Shown here one piece after another: positions 49,067 to 58,592 of a stretch of DNA of 64,000 nucleotides. The translations under genes were made by a program, and so were the position numbers. Source of the stretch: Citrifermentans bremense R1 (GTDB lineage Bacteria; Desulfobacterota; Desulfuromonadia; Geobacterales; Geobacteraceae); NCBI RefSeq assembly GCF_000426865.1, contig NZ_AUGE01000002.1, positions 186,001 through 250,000 of the forward strand, written 5' to 3'. Below the pieces are notes generated by a model that saw only the letters and a list, made by a program, of their open reading frames with translations, was not told the origin of the DNA and made no database searches. How positions within the stretch are numbered: the first letter of the stretch is position 1; each line of letters begins with the position of its first letter.

Positions 49067-50407
49067 TTAGCTGCCGCTGATCTCCAGCTCGGCGATCCTG
49101 AGCGACGGCGACCCCGCGCCGCCGAAGAAGCGGAGATCGCTTCCCACCTGGTCCACCCCCTTGAACAGATGCATCAGGTTCCCCGCCAGGGCCATACCCT
49201 TCACCGGATAGAGAATCTCTCCGCGCTCCAGATAGAAACCCGAGGCCCCCACAGAAAAGTCCCCCGAGATGGTGTTGGCCGTGTGCATCCCCATCACCTC
49301 GGTGATCAGCACCCCGCGCTCGACACCGGCCAGAAGCGTTTCCAGGCTCGCCTCACCAGGATCTATCATCAGGTTGTTGGCGCCGCTGCGGGGCGCCCCT
49401 TTGATGCCTCCGCGCTGGGCGTTGCCGGTAGAGGATTTTCCAGCCTTTTTCCCCCAGTAGCTGTCGTACAAAAACCCTTGCAGCACCCCGCCCGTCACAA
49501 GCGGCGTATCCTGCTGCGGCACACCCTCACCGTCACAGGGGGCGGTTCCCATCCCGTCGAGCAGAAGGCCGTCGTCGTGCAGCGTGACCAGTTCGGAGAA
49601 TACCTGCTCACCTTCTTTACCCATGAAGAGCGATTTCCCCTTGTGGACCGCCTCCCCGAGGAAGGAAGGGGCCAAGAGTTCGACGATGCCTGCGGCCACG
49701 TGGTTGTCGAGGACGACCGGACAGCGCATGCCGGGGATGTTGCGCGCCCCGAGTAAGGCCGTCGCCTTGCTTCCCGCCCCTTTGGCCACCGCCTCGATGT
49801 CGATGCCGGAGAAGGAGGGGGAGAAAGCGAAATCCCAGCCGCTTTGCGCATCGTCCCGCTCCTCTGCCACGGCCGAGGCGGAGCAGGTCACGTAGCTGCC
49901 GCGGTACCCCTTCTCAAGACCCAGGGAGTTCCTGATGAAGCTGGAGTAGACCGATTCGCCGTAGCTGCACTTTCTCACCCTTTTTACCCGCGGGTCCGCG
50001 GCCAGCACCAGCCGCTCCAATTCCAACACGCGCGCCACCTTGAGTTCCTCGTCCACGACGGGAAGTTCCGGGTCGTAAAGCCAGGGGAGTTCAGGGTAGC
50101 TGGTCGCCGGCGCGGCAAGGGTGTAGCCGGGATCCTGCGTCTGCATGCGGGCCGCCACCAGGGCGCCGTAGATCATCATGGCGAGAGCAGCAGGCTCCAT
50201 GCTGGTGGAATAGGAGAAACCGAGCCCGTTGCCGACCTTCAACCGGACCGCCACCCCGAAAGGCTCAGCGGCGCGGAAGGCGTCCACCTGCCCCTGTCTG
50301 GCCTCGATAGAAAGGTCCCGCGACTGCGACACGAATATCTCGTACCCGTCCAGGTTGCGCCCCGTGAGGAGCCGTTCGACTGCGTCTGCGTGCTTGGCTA
50401 GTTCCAT
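49067..50407 (-). CDS. pmbA: Metalloprotease-related protein PmbA (TldE)
   Basis: The protein has 446 residues from the ATG at 50407 (MELAKHADAV) with AGAGG upstream; the longer frame runs into the acetyltransferase gene and is rejected. Family strings include ARQGQVDAFRAAEPFGVAVRLKVGNGLGFSYST, PSFSGIDIEAVAKGAG, PVVLDNHVAAGIVELL and NTISGDFSVGASGFYLERGEI. PmbA pairs with TldD to degrade flexible peptides in the cytoplasm; PmbA itself lacks the HExxxH zinc motif of TldD, as here. No tldD is in the window. Confidence 0.93.
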   Translation of the reverse strand: MELAKHADAVERLLTGRNLDGYEIFVSQSRDLSIEARQGQVDAFRAAEPFGVAVRLKVGNGLGFSYSTSMEPAALAMMIYGALVAARMQTQDPGYTLAAPATSYPELPWLYDPELPVVDEELKVARVLELERLVLAADPRVKRVRKCSYGESVYSSFIRNSLGLEKGYRGSYVTCSASAVAEERDDAQSGWDFAFSPSFSGIDIEAVAKGAGSKATALLGARNIPGMRCPVVLDNHVAAGIVELLAPSFLGEAVHKGKSLFMGKEGEQVFSELVTLHDDGLLLDGMGTAPCDGEGVPQQDTPLVTGGVLQGFLYDSYWGKKAGKSSTGNAQRGGIKGAPRSGANNLMIDPGEASLETLLAGVERGVLITEVMGMHTANTISGDFSVGASGFYLERGEILYPVKGMALAGNLMHLFKGVDQVGSDLRFFGGAGSPSLRIAELEISGS

Positions 50408-50417
50408 GTTTAACCTC

Positions 50418-50478
50418 TGAAGGCGGGGCTGGTGGCTAGGGGGGGCTAGCCCCTGCCCCCTAGCCCCTAGCCCCGCCG
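50418..50478. repeat. CTAGGGG-rich palindromic element
   Basis: GGCGGGGCT and AGCCCCGCC form outer arms. Between them CTAGGGG and CCCCTAG repeat in both directions. It is a folded GC-rich spacer element without a T-run. Confidence 0.5.
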
Positions 50479-50484
50479 TTGCCT

Positions 50485-50934
50485 TTAAAGATCCAGCACC
50501 ATGGCTATTTCGTCGCAGTCGGGGAACTTGACGCACTTGATGCAGTCCCCCCACACCTTGTGCGGCAGCTCGGACTTGTCGGCGATCTTGAAGCCGAACT
50601 TGGCGAAGAAATCGGGCTTGTAGGTGAGGCAGAAGAGCCTTTTGAGGCCGAGCGCGCGCGCCTCGTCGATGCAGGCGCCGACCACCTGGCTGCCGATGCC
50701 GCGCCTTCCGGCGCTCTCGGCGACGGCGACGGAACGGACCTCGGCCAGGTCTTCCCATACTATATGCAGGGCGGAGGTTCCCAAAAGCGTCCCCTCCTCC
50801 TCGAAGACGTAAAAATCGCGCAACGCCTCGTACAATTCGGAGAGGGAGCGCGAGAGCATTTCGCCGCGGCTGGCGAAGCTGGTAAGAAGCTTCTGGATCT
50901 CTTTTACATCGCTTATCTTTGCCTTTCTGATCAT
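50485..50934 (-). CDS. GNAT N-acetyltransferase, short ArgA-like
   Basis: The protein has 149 residues. The acetyl-CoA site is VRSVAVAESAGRRGIGSQVV. The C-terminus LPHKVWGDCIKCVKFPDCDEIAM, with three Cys, is characteristic of the short GNAT proteins that act as N-acetylglutamate synthase in bacteria lacking classic ArgA. It would start arginine synthesis from glutamate. The start overlaps the recN stop (ATGA). Substrate assignment is by family only. Confidence 0.82.
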   Translation of the reverse strand: MIRKAKISDVKEIQKLLTSFASRGEMLSRSLSELYEALRDFYVFEEEGTLLGTSALHIVWEDLAEVRSVAVAESAGRRGIGSQVVGACIDEARALGLKRLFCLTYKPDFFAKFGFKIADKSELPHKVWGDCIKCVKFPDCDEIAMVLDL

Positions 50935-52592
50935 CTAACTGCCTCCTGAATCATCTCCCTGGCGTGCTCCAGGGTCTTCTCGGTGACCCGCGCACCCGCC
51001 AGCATGCGTGCTATTTCCGCCACCCGCGCCTCGGGGTCGAGGTACTCGACACTGGTGGCGGTCCGCCCCGCGCTCACCTGCTTCTCCACCTTAAGGTGCA
51101 TATCGGCGAAGGCTGCTACCTGCGGCAGGTGGGTTATGGCCAGCACCTGCTGTGACTGCGCTACCCGCTTCAGCTTCTCGCCTATGAGCGCCGAGGTGGC
51201 CCCGCCGATCCCGGTATCGACCTCGTCGAAGATGAGCGTCGGTACCTCGGAGTCGGGGTGAAGCTGCTTCAAGGCGAGCATGAGCCGGGAAAGTTCTCCT
51301 CCCGAGGCGATCTTCGCCAGCGACTTCGGGGGCTCGCCGGGGTTGGGGGAGAAGAGGAACTCGCAGCGCTCGAAGCCGTAGTTCCTCGCCTCGGCGCTGC
51401 GCTCGAAGGAGGTCTCGAAGAGGGCATTCTTCATGGCGAGCTCCGAGAGCTCCCGTTCCATCCCCGTCTTCAGTCCGGCAGCCCCCTTCTCGCGCGCCTT
51501 GGAGAGCTTGCCCCCCAAAAGTTCGAGCTCTCGTTCAAGGACGGCGATCCTCTCCTGCAGCTCGCCTTTGGCCTGCTCCCGGTTCCCCAGGGTCTCAAGC
51601 TCGGCGTCCACGCCGCGCTGGTAGACGAGGATCTCGTCGATGGAAGCCCCGTATTTTCGCTGCAAACGGTTGATGGCGTCAAGCCTGTCTTCCAACTGCT
51701 CCAGCCTCCCCGGCTCCGCCTCGACCGAAGCGGCGTAGTCGCGCAGGGTGAGCGCCGCGTCTTCCAGCTGGGCGTAAGCCCCCTCCAGCGTCTCGGCAAC
51801 CGGCGCCAGGGCGTGGTCCAGGGATCCCGCCTCGGCGACGGTCCCGATGATGCGGCGCAGCCCCCCCAGCAGGGCCGCGTCGCCGCCGTAAAGCGTCTCG
51901 AACGCCTGCTGGCTCACCGAGAGGAGCTTCCCGCTGTGCGAAAGCCTCAGCCGCTCCTCGGCAAGCTCTTCCTCCTCTCCGGGGTGGAGCTTCGCGTCGC
52001 CGATCTCGGCGCTTTGAAAGGTCAGGAGGTCCAGCCGCCGCTCGGCCTCGCGCTCCCCTTCTTCCAGCGCCGCCAGTTCGTTCTTCGCCGCCTGGTAGGC
52101 CTCGAAACGGGAGGCGAACTCCTCACGCAGAGAAAGCGACCCGGCGAAGCCGTCCAGAAGGCGCAGGTGGTTCTCTGTCTTCAGCAGGGTCTGCGCGTCA
52201 TGCTGTCCGTAGATGTTGATCAGGTTGCGGCAGAGGTCCGAGAGGACCGAGGTGGTGGCGAGGCCGCCGCCGATGAAGACGCGGTTCTTCCCCCCCTGCT
52301 GCACCACGCGCCGCACCAGGAGCTCGCCGTCGCAATCGATCCCCGCCTCGGAAAGCGTGGCCAGCAAAGCCTCGCGCCCGGCGAGGTCGAAGACCGCCTC
52401 GACCGAGGCCTCCCTGGCGCCGGAGCGTATCAGATCGGAGCTGGCGCGCCCGCCGAGGATCAGGTTAACCGCGTCGATGATGATCGATTTGCCCGCGCCG
52501 GTCTCGCCGGTGAGGATGTTTAGCCCCGGGGCGAACTCGACGTGCAGCTTCTCGATGATGGCCAGGTTCGTTATCTGCAGTTCTCTCAGCAA
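50931..52592 (-). CDS. recN: DNA repair protein RecN
   Basis: The 553-residue SMC-like ATPase has Walker A GETGAGKS (near 31), a long central coiled coil (about 150-385) and the C-terminal signature IASGGELSRLML with Walker B LIFDEVDTGIGG and VLAITHLPQVAAFAD. RecN acts in double-strand-break repair. It begins 4 bases after the nadK stop, a common pairing, and overlaps the acetyltransferase gene. Confidence 0.97.
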   Translation of the reverse strand: MLRELQITNLAIIEKLHVEFAPGLNILTGETGAGKSIIIDAVNLILGGRASSDLIRSGAREASVEAVFDLAGREALLATLSEAGIDCDGELLVRRVVQQGGKNRVFIGGGLATTSVLSDLCRNLINIYGQHDAQTLLKTENHLRLLDGFAGSLSLREEFASRFEAYQAAKNELAALEEGEREAERRLDLLTFQSAEIGDAKLHPGEEEELAEERLRLSHSGKLLSVSQQAFETLYGGDAALLGGLRRIIGTVAEAGSLDHALAPVAETLEGAYAQLEDAALTLRDYAASVEAEPGRLEQLEDRLDAINRLQRKYGASIDEILVYQRGVDAELETLGNREQAKGELQERIAVLERELELLGGKLSKAREKGAAGLKTGMERELSELAMKNALFETSFERSAEARNYGFERCEFLFSPNPGEPPKSLAKIASGGELSRLMLALKQLHPDSEVPTLIFDEVDTGIGGATSALIGEKLKRVAQSQQVLAITHLPQVAAFADMHLKVEKQVSAGRTATSVEYLDPEARVAEIARMLAGARVTEKTLEHAREMIQEAVR

Positions 52593-52596
52593 CGCC

Positions 52597-53463
52597 TCAC
52601 CTCTCGCCCCATTTGAGCTTGGTCCTCAGGACCTCGAAGTAGTCCTTGCTGCGGGACTGGATCAGGCGGGTCACATGCGCCGCCTTGGTGATCTGCACCA
52701 CGTCGCCGGAGAGGAGCTTCATCCCCACCTGCCCGTCGAGGGTGAGAAAGACGGATTCGTCCGGTGCGTACTTGAGCTTGATGGCGATGTGCGCGTCCGC
52801 GGCCATCACCAGCGGACGGTTGGTGAGGGTATGCGGGCAGATGGGGGTGAGCGAGATGCACTCGAGTTCCGGGTGCAGGATGGGGCCGTTTGCCGAGAGC
52901 GAATAACCGGTGGAGCCGGTCGGGGTGGAGACGATCAGGCCGTCCGCCTTGAAGGTGGTCAGGTAGCGGCCGTTAACCGAGGTCTCCATGTCGATGATCC
53001 TCGCCAAGGCCCCCTTGTTGATCACCACGTCGTTCAGCACCCGGTGCAGTTCCACAACCTCCCCGGAGCGCTCCACGCTCGCCATCAGCATCATCCGCTC
53101 GCTCACCTCGAAGTCGCCCGCCAGGCAGCGCTCCACCGAGGGGTAGAGTTCGTTCAGGGTGATCTCGGTGAGAAAACCGAGGCTCCCGAGGTTAACCGCC
53201 AGGATCGGGACGTCCCGCTCGCCGACCAGCCTCGCCGCGGCGATGAGGGTGCCGTCGCCGCCCAAAACCACCACCAGATCGGCGTCGGCCGCGATTTCCG
53301 TGCTCTCGGAACTCTCGGCCAGGGTGGTGCGCCTGAGCCTTTTGGAAAGATGCTCCTCGACGTGCGCGGTCACGCCGCGTGCCGCCAGCCACTCGATCAG
53401 CTCCTCCGCAACAGCCAGCGCTCGCGGGTCGTGGACTTTGGCAAAAATGGCGATTTTTTTCAT
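52597..53463 (-). CDS. nadK: NAD kinase
   Basis: The 288-residue enzyme makes NADP from NAD. The nucleotide motif VVLGGDGTLI is near 68, followed by NLGSLGFLTE and the PTGSTGYSLSANGPI loop (near 175). The start is ATG after AGGAGG-like CCTCCTG on the plus strand. It leads the nadK-recN-acetyltransferase-pmbA run. Confidence 0.97.
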   Translation of the reverse strand: MKKIAIFAKVHDPRALAVAEELIEWLAARGVTAHVEEHLSKRLRRTTLAESSESTEIAADADLVVVLGGDGTLIAAARLVGERDVPILAVNLGSLGFLTEITLNELYPSVERCLAGDFEVSERMMLMASVERSGEVVELHRVLNDVVINKGALARIIDMETSVNGRYLTTFKADGLIVSTPTGSTGYSLSANGPILHPELECISLTPICPHTLTNRPLVMAADAHIAIKLKYAPDESVFLTLDGQVGMKLLSGDVVQITKAAHVTRLIQSRSKDYFEVLRTKLKWGER

Positions 53464-53600
53464 CAGGAGGCCTTTACTTGTAATGTAATTTAGGATTTAC
53501 TAGCACAGATGTAGTATCATGTCCAACGGAAACTGGCACGGAAAGACACAGCTACAAACACCATTCCCACAGCAAACTACAGGCAAAAGCAGGGTGACTC

Positions 53601-56099
53601 ATGACTGAAGATCAAATGGGCTTGAACGAAACCCTTGACCAGAAGATGCTCATTATCAAATCCTTTCTTGAGCACCTGGAATACACCTTGGGTAAGGACA
53701 AGTACTCCGCTACGAAGTACGACAGATTCAATGCTTTGGCCTATGCCGTGCGCGACAAGCTGGTTGAGCGCTGGCTTGACACCCAGCAGGCATATTACAA
53801 CTCCGACCACAAGCGAGTCTACTATATCTCGATGGAATTCCTGATGGGGAGAACCCTGGGAAACAGTCTCATCAACCTGGGAATGTGGGACGATTTCCAG
53901 GAAGCGCTCGACTCGCTGGGCGAGAACTACTTCGAGGAGACCCTCGACGAGGAACAGGACGCGGGGCTCGGCAACGGCGGTCTGGGAAGGCTCGCCGCCT
54001 GTTTCCTCGATTCCATGGCCACCATGTCCATACCCGCCTACGGCTACGGCATCCGCTACGAGTACGGCATTTTCCGCCAGCACATAGCGGACGGCGCCCA
54101 GATGGAGATCCCCGACAACTGGCTGCGCTACAGAAACCCCTGGGAGCTGGACCGCCAGGAGCACCTGCACACGGTTAAATTCTACGGGCGCGTCATCACC
54201 ACCTTCGATAAAAACGGCAGGCTCCTGCGCGAATGGGTCGACACCGAAGACGTCATGGCCATGGCCTTCGACACCCCCATCCCCGGCTACCAGACCCACA
54301 GCGTCAATACGCTGAGGCTTTGGACCGCCAAGTCCAGCCGTGAGTTCGACCTGAAGTTCTTCAACGAGGGGAACTATATCCGCGCCGTGGAAAAGAAGAT
54401 GCAGTCGGAGACCATCTCCAAGGTCCTCTACCCTGCGGACAACGTCATCGAGGGAAAAGAACTCCGCTTCAAGCAGGAATACTTCCTCGCCTCGGCCACG
54501 GTGCACGACGTGATCTACCGCTTCAAGAAGAAGCACTCGGACATGAAGAAGCTCCCGGAAAAGGTGGCCATCCAGTTGAACGACACCCACCCCACCCTCG
54601 CCATTCCCGAGCTGATGCGGGTCCTGATCGACCTGCACAACTTGGAATGGGAGGACGCCTGGGAGATCACCAGGAAAACCTTCGCCTATACCAACCACAC
54701 CATCCTTCCCGAGGCGCTGGAGCAGTGGCCGGTCTGGTTCTTCGAGCAGATACTCCCCCGGCACCTGCAGATCGTCTACGAGATCAACGAGCATTTCCTG
54801 AAGGAGATCCGGGAGCGCTTCCCCGGCGACGCGGAGAGGCTCTCCCGCATGTCCATCGTAGAAGAGCACTGGGAAAGGAAGATCCGCATGGCGCACCTGG
54901 CCATCGTCGGGAGCCACTCGGTGAACGGCGTCGCGGCGCTGCACACCGAGATCCTGAAAAACGAACTCTTCCGCGACTTCTACGAGATGTACCCGGAGCG
55001 GTTCAACAACAAGACCAACGGGATCACGCAGAGGCGCTGGCTCAAGATGAGCAACCCGCTGCTCTCCTCGCTGATCGACGACTACATCGGCTCCGGGTGG
55101 ACCAGAAACCTCTACGAGCTGGAGAAGCTGCGCGCCATCGCCTCCGATCCGGAGTTCCTGGAGCGCTGGCAGCAGACGAAGCGGCGCAACAAGGAGAGCC
55201 TTTGCCGCTACATCCTGCAGCACAACCAGATCGAGGTGGATCCTGAGTCGCTCTTCGACGTGCAGGTGAAGCGGATCCACGAGTACAAGCGCCAGCTTTT
55301 GAACGTGCTGCACATCATCACCCTGTTCAACCGGATCAAGGACAACCCGAAGGCCGACGTGGTGCCGCGCACCTTCATCTTCGCCGGCAAGGCCGCACCG
55401 GCCTACGCCACCGCCAAGCTGATCATCCGGCTCATCAACGCGGTCGCCGCCGTGGTGAACCGCGACCCGGACGTGGCGGGAAGGATCAAGGTGGTGTTCC
55501 TCGCCAACTACGGCGTCACCCTGGCGGAGAAGATCTTCCCCGCCTCCGACCTCTCCGAGCAGATCTCCACCGCCGGCACCGAGGCGTCCGGGACCGGCAA
55601 CATGAAGTTCGCCCTGAACGGCGCGCTCACCATCGGGACCCTGGACGGCGCCAACATCGAGATCATGGAGGAGGTGGGGAGGGAGAACATCTTCATCTTC
55701 GGCATGACCGCAGCGGAAGTGGCTGAGCTGCGCGCCCGCGGCTACAACCCGCGCGAGTACTACAACAACAACCGCGAACTGCGCCGCGTCTTGGACATGA
55801 TCGCCTCGGGGTACTTCTCCCCCTGGGCTACCGAACTCTTCACCCCGCTCACCGAGTCGCTTTTGAACCTGGGGGACCACTACATGCTGTTGGCCGACTA
55901 CGCAGCCTACGTCGCCTGCCAGCAGGAGGTGGGAGAGCTGTTCCGGCGCAAGGACGAGTGGGCCCGGCAGGCCATCCTCAACTGCGCCGGCATGGGCAAG
56001 TTCTCCAGCGACCGGACCATAGACCAGTACGCCCGCGAGATCTGGGGGATCAAGCCCGTGGACATCCTTCCCGGTGCCGTAGAGCTGCAGAGGCATTGA
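53601..56099 (+). CDS. glgP: Glycogen/maltodextrin phosphorylase
   Basis: The 832-residue GT35 enzyme releases glucose 1-phosphate from alpha-1,4-glucans. Visible landmarks: DAGLGNGGLGRLAACFLDS, QLNDTHPTLAIPELMR, TNHTILPEALE, NGITQRRWL, VKRIHEYKRQ, FAGKAAPAY and the PLP site EASGTGNMKFALNGAL with the Schiff-base Lys (near residue 671). Length is normal. The gene overlaps rarA by one base and lies divergently from nadK. It fits with pfkA two genes downstream in glycogen use. Confidence 0.97.
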   Translation: MTEDQMGLNETLDQKMLIIKSFLEHLEYTLGKDKYSATKYDRFNALAYAVRDKLVERWLDTQQAYYNSDHKRVYYISMEFLMGRTLGNSLINLGMWDDFQEALDSLGENYFEETLDEEQDAGLGNGGLGRLAACFLDSMATMSIPAYGYGIRYEYGIFRQHIADGAQMEIPDNWLRYRNPWELDRQEHLHTVKFYGRVITTFDKNGRLLREWVDTEDVMAMAFDTPIPGYQTHSVNTLRLWTAKSSREFDLKFFNEGNYIRAVEKKMQSETISKVLYPADNVIEGKELRFKQEYFLASATVHDVIYRFKKKHSDMKKLPEKVAIQLNDTHPTLAIPELMRVLIDLHNLEWEDAWEITRKTFAYTNHTILPEALEQWPVWFFEQILPRHLQIVYEINEHFLKEIRERFPGDAERLSRMSIVEEHWERKIRMAHLAIVGSHSVNGVAALHTEILKNELFRDFYEMYPERFNNKTNGITQRRWLKMSNPLLSSLIDDYIGSGWTRNLYELEKLRAIASDPEFLERWQQTKRRNKESLCRYILQHNQIEVDPESLFDVQVKRIHEYKRQLLNVLHIITLFNRIKDNPKADVVPRTFIFAGKAAPAYATAKLIIRLINAVAAVVNRDPDVAGRIKVVFLANYGVTLAEKIFPASDLSEQISTAGTEASGTGNMKFALNGALTIGTLDGANIEIMEEVGRENIFIFGMTAAEVAELRARGYNPREYYNNNRELRRVLDMIASGYFSPWATELFTPLTESLLNLGDHYMLLADYAAYVACQQEVGELFRRKDEWARQAILNCAGMGKFSSDRTIDQYAREIWGIKPVDILPGAVELQRH

Positions 56100-57403
56100 T
56101 GGAGGATCTCTTCAACGGCAACAGGGAAGAGTTCAAGCCTTTGGCAGAGCGGATGCGGCCGCGCAGCATGGCGGAGTACCTGGGGCAGGGGCATCTCGTG
56201 GGCGAAGGAAAGATGCTGCGCCGGCTGATCGAGAGCGACCGCCTCACCTCGCTCATCTTCTGGGGCCCGCCCGGCAGCGGCAAGACCACGCTGGCCCGCA
56301 TCATAGCCAACGCCACCAGCTCCCACTTCATCTTCTTCTCCGCCATCATGAGCGGCATCAAGGAGATCCGCGAGGTGGTCAAGGAGGCCGAGGAAACCCT
56401 GAAGTACCAGGGAAAGCGGACCATCCTCTTCGTGGACGAGATCCACCGCTTCAACAAAAGCCAGCAGGACGCCTTTCTCCCCCACGTCGAGCGCGGCACC
56501 TTCACCATCATCGGCGCCACCACGGAAAACCCCTCCTTCGAGGTAATCGCACCGCTACTCTCCCGCTGCAAGGTCCTGGTGCTGCAGCCGCTATCCGACG
56601 AGGACCTGCTGAAGATCCTGGAAAACGCAGTCGCCGACCGCGAGCGGGGACTGGGGGAGCTGGAGCTATCCGCCACCGCCGAGGCGCTCGCCTTCATGGC
56701 GGAGCAGGCCGCAGGAGACGCCCGTGTGGCGCTGAACACGCTGGAGACGGCCTCGCGCCTGGCGCACCAGGGGGAGATTACCCTGGAGAGCGCGCGCGAG
56801 GCCGTGCAGAAGAAGCCTCTCCTTTACGACAAGGGTGGGGAGGAGCACTACAACGTCATCTCCGCCTTCATCAAGTCGATGCGCGGCTCCGACCCGGACG
56901 CGGCGCTCTATTGGCTCGCCCGCATGCTGGAGGCGGGGGAGGACCCCATCTTCATACTGCGGCGCATGGTGATCTTCGCCTCGGAAGACGTGGGAAACGC
57001 CGATCCACGCGGGCTGCAGCTGGCCGTCTCCGCGCTGCAGGCATTCCAACTGGTGGGAATGCCTGAGGGAAGGATCATCCTCGGGCAGGCGGTCACCTAC
57101 CTCGCCACCGCACCCAAGTCCAACGCCAGTTACAACGGCATCAACGAGGCGCTCGCCGAGGTGAGAAAGAGCGGGGCGCAGCCGGTCCCGATGGAGATCA
57201 GGAACGCCCCGACCAAGCTCATGAAGGGCTTGGGCTACGGCAGGGGGTACCTCTACCCCCACGACCACCAGGGGGTGGTCCGGCAGAACTACCTCCCGGA
57301 GGCGCTCGCCGGGCGGCGCTTCTACACCCCCAAAGAAAGCGGCTACGAGAAGAGCATCAAGGAGCGGATGGAGTGGATCCGCGGCGCTCGGGAGAAGGGG
57401 TGA
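56099..57403 (+). CDS. rarA: Replication-associated recombination protein A
   Basis: The 434-residue clamp-loader-like AAA+ ATPase (RarA/MgsA) acts at stalled forks. It reads MRPRSMAEYLGQGHLVG, Walker A GPPGSGKTT (near 58), Walker B LFVDEIHRFNKSQQDAFLPHVE, sensor GATTENPSFEV and the C-terminal DPDAALYWLARMLEAGEDP plus NDHQGVV-like end. The start shares the last base of the glgP stop (TGATG). The frame continues upstream but that part lies inside glgP. Confidence 0.96.
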   Translation: MEDLFNGNREEFKPLAERMRPRSMAEYLGQGHLVGEGKMLRRLIESDRLTSLIFWGPPGSGKTTLARIIANATSSHFIFFSAIMSGIKEIREVVKEAEETLKYQGKRTILFVDEIHRFNKSQQDAFLPHVERGTFTIIGATTENPSFEVIAPLLSRCKVLVLQPLSDEDLLKILENAVADRERGLGELELSATAEALAFMAEQAAGDARVALNTLETASRLAHQGEITLESAREAVQKKPLLYDKGGEEHYNVISAFIKSMRGSDPDAALYWLARMLEAGEDPIFILRRMVIFASEDVGNADPRGLQLAVSALQAFQLVGMPEGRIILGQAVTYLATAPKSNASYNGINEALAEVRKSGAQPVPMEIRNAPTKLMKGLGYGRGYLYPHDHQGVVRQNYLPEALAGRRFYTPKESGYEKSIKERMEWIRGAREKG

Positions 57404-57547
57404 CCCCTCTTCTGGCGGCCTCTGAGTTATTCATTAAAGTCCCGTCCGCTGTTGTAATCGTTTTCCCCCATGATATATTCAACCAGGCTTTCTCTGCGGA
57501 TAATGAAGAAGCAGAGGTTGGCCCATTAATTCCGAGCGGAGTCACGG

Positions 57548-58507
57548 ATGAAAAAGATAGGGATACTCACCAGCGGCGGGGACTGTTCCGGCATGAACGC
57601 GGCCATCAGGGCCGCGACCAGGACCGCCCTGGGGCACGGGGTACAGGTGCTCGGCTTCCGCAAGGGGTACGCGGGGCTGCTGAAGGGGGACTTCCTCGAG
57701 ATGCAGACCAAAGACGTCGCGGGTATCCTGCACCGCGGGGGTACCTTCCTGCAATCGGCCAGAAGCGAGGAATTCCGGACCGTCCTGGGAAGGGAGAAGG
57801 CGGTCCGCCACCTGGAGGAGTTCGGGGTCGAGGGGCTGATCGTCATCGGGGGGGACGGCTCCTTGAACGGCGCGCTGGCGCTGCACCGCATGGGGGTGCC
57901 GGTAATCGGCATACCGGCCAGCATCGACAACGATATCCCCTTCACCGACATGGCGCTCGGCGTGGACACGGCGCTCAACAACATCATCTACGCGGTCGAC
58001 TGCATCAAGGACACGGCGAGCTCGCACGACCGTGCCTTCGTCATCGAGGTGATGGGAAGAAATTCCGGGTATCTCGCCAGCATGGCGGCCATCGCCACCG
58101 GCGCCGAGTACGCCATAGTCCCCGAAGTCGAGTGCGACGTAGCCGATCTCTGCAACCAGCTCAGGCACCGCTGGGAGGAAGGGCGCAGCAACGCCATCAT
58201 CATCCTGGCCGAAGGGGCCGGGCGCGCCCAGAACATAGCCGACAACATCAAGGACGCCATCGGCTTCGAGACCCGGGTCACCGTACTCGGCCACTACCAG
58301 AGAGGGGGCGCACCTTCGGTCTTCGACCGGCTCTTGGGAAGCAGGTTCGGGCACGCGGCGGTGGAAAACCTCTTGGCCGGGCAGATGGGAAAGATGGTGG
58401 GGCTTTGCTGCAACGCGATCGTGCCGACCCTCTTGGAGACGGTGGTGGTAAGCGAGAAGAGGCAGCAAGACGAGCTGCACGAGATGTCGCTGATCCTCGG
58501 CATCTAG
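57548..58507 (+). CDS. pfkA: 6-phosphofructokinase
   Basis: The 319-residue enzyme has GILTSGGDCSGMNAAIRAA at the nucleotide site (near 2-20), VIGGDGSLNGA (near 99), IPASIDNDIPFTD with catalytic Asp, and VEVMGRNSGYLA. The residue after GGD is Gly, as in ATP-dependent forms. The loop that is usually PGTIDND (ATP type) or PKTIDND (PPi type) reads PASIDND, so the phosphoryl donor is less certain. A 144-base gap separates it from rarA. A terminator follows. Confidence 0.94.
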   Translation: MKKIGILTSGGDCSGMNAAIRAATRTALGHGVQVLGFRKGYAGLLKGDFLEMQTKDVAGILHRGGTFLQSARSEEFRTVLGREKAVRHLEEFGVEGLIVIGGDGSLNGALALHRMGVPVIGIPASIDNDIPFTDMALGVDTALNNIIYAVDCIKDTASSHDRAFVIEVMGRNSGYLASMAAIATGAEYAIVPEVECDVADLCNQLRHRWEEGRSNAIIILAEGAGRAQNIADNIKDAIGFETRVTVLGHYQRGGAPSVFDRLLGSRFGHAAVENLLAGQMGKMVGLCCNAIVPTLLETVVVSEKRQQDELHEMSLILGI

Positions 58508-58531
58508 CTGCGGTTCGGGAGAGACACAAAC

Positions 58532-58573
58532 GAAAGGGGAGTGCCGGCTGCAAGCGGCGCTCCCCTTTTTCTT
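58532..58573. terminator. pfkA terminator
   Basis: AAAGGGGAGTGCCG / CGGCGCTCCCCTTTTT with an 8-base loop. It can also serve the VOC gene on the other strand. Confidence 0.9.
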
Positions 58574-58592
58574 TCAGATTCCCCTAGGCTGG

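Noticed and set aside
53464-53600. TGGCAC near 53535 as a sigma-54 promoter for glgP
   Set aside because: No TTGC box at the required -12 spacing.
53577-56096. 839-codon minus-strand frame opposite glgP
   Set aside because: Shadow frame; low-complexity Val/Leu/His-rich translation and exact overlap with an unmistakable glycogen phosphorylase.
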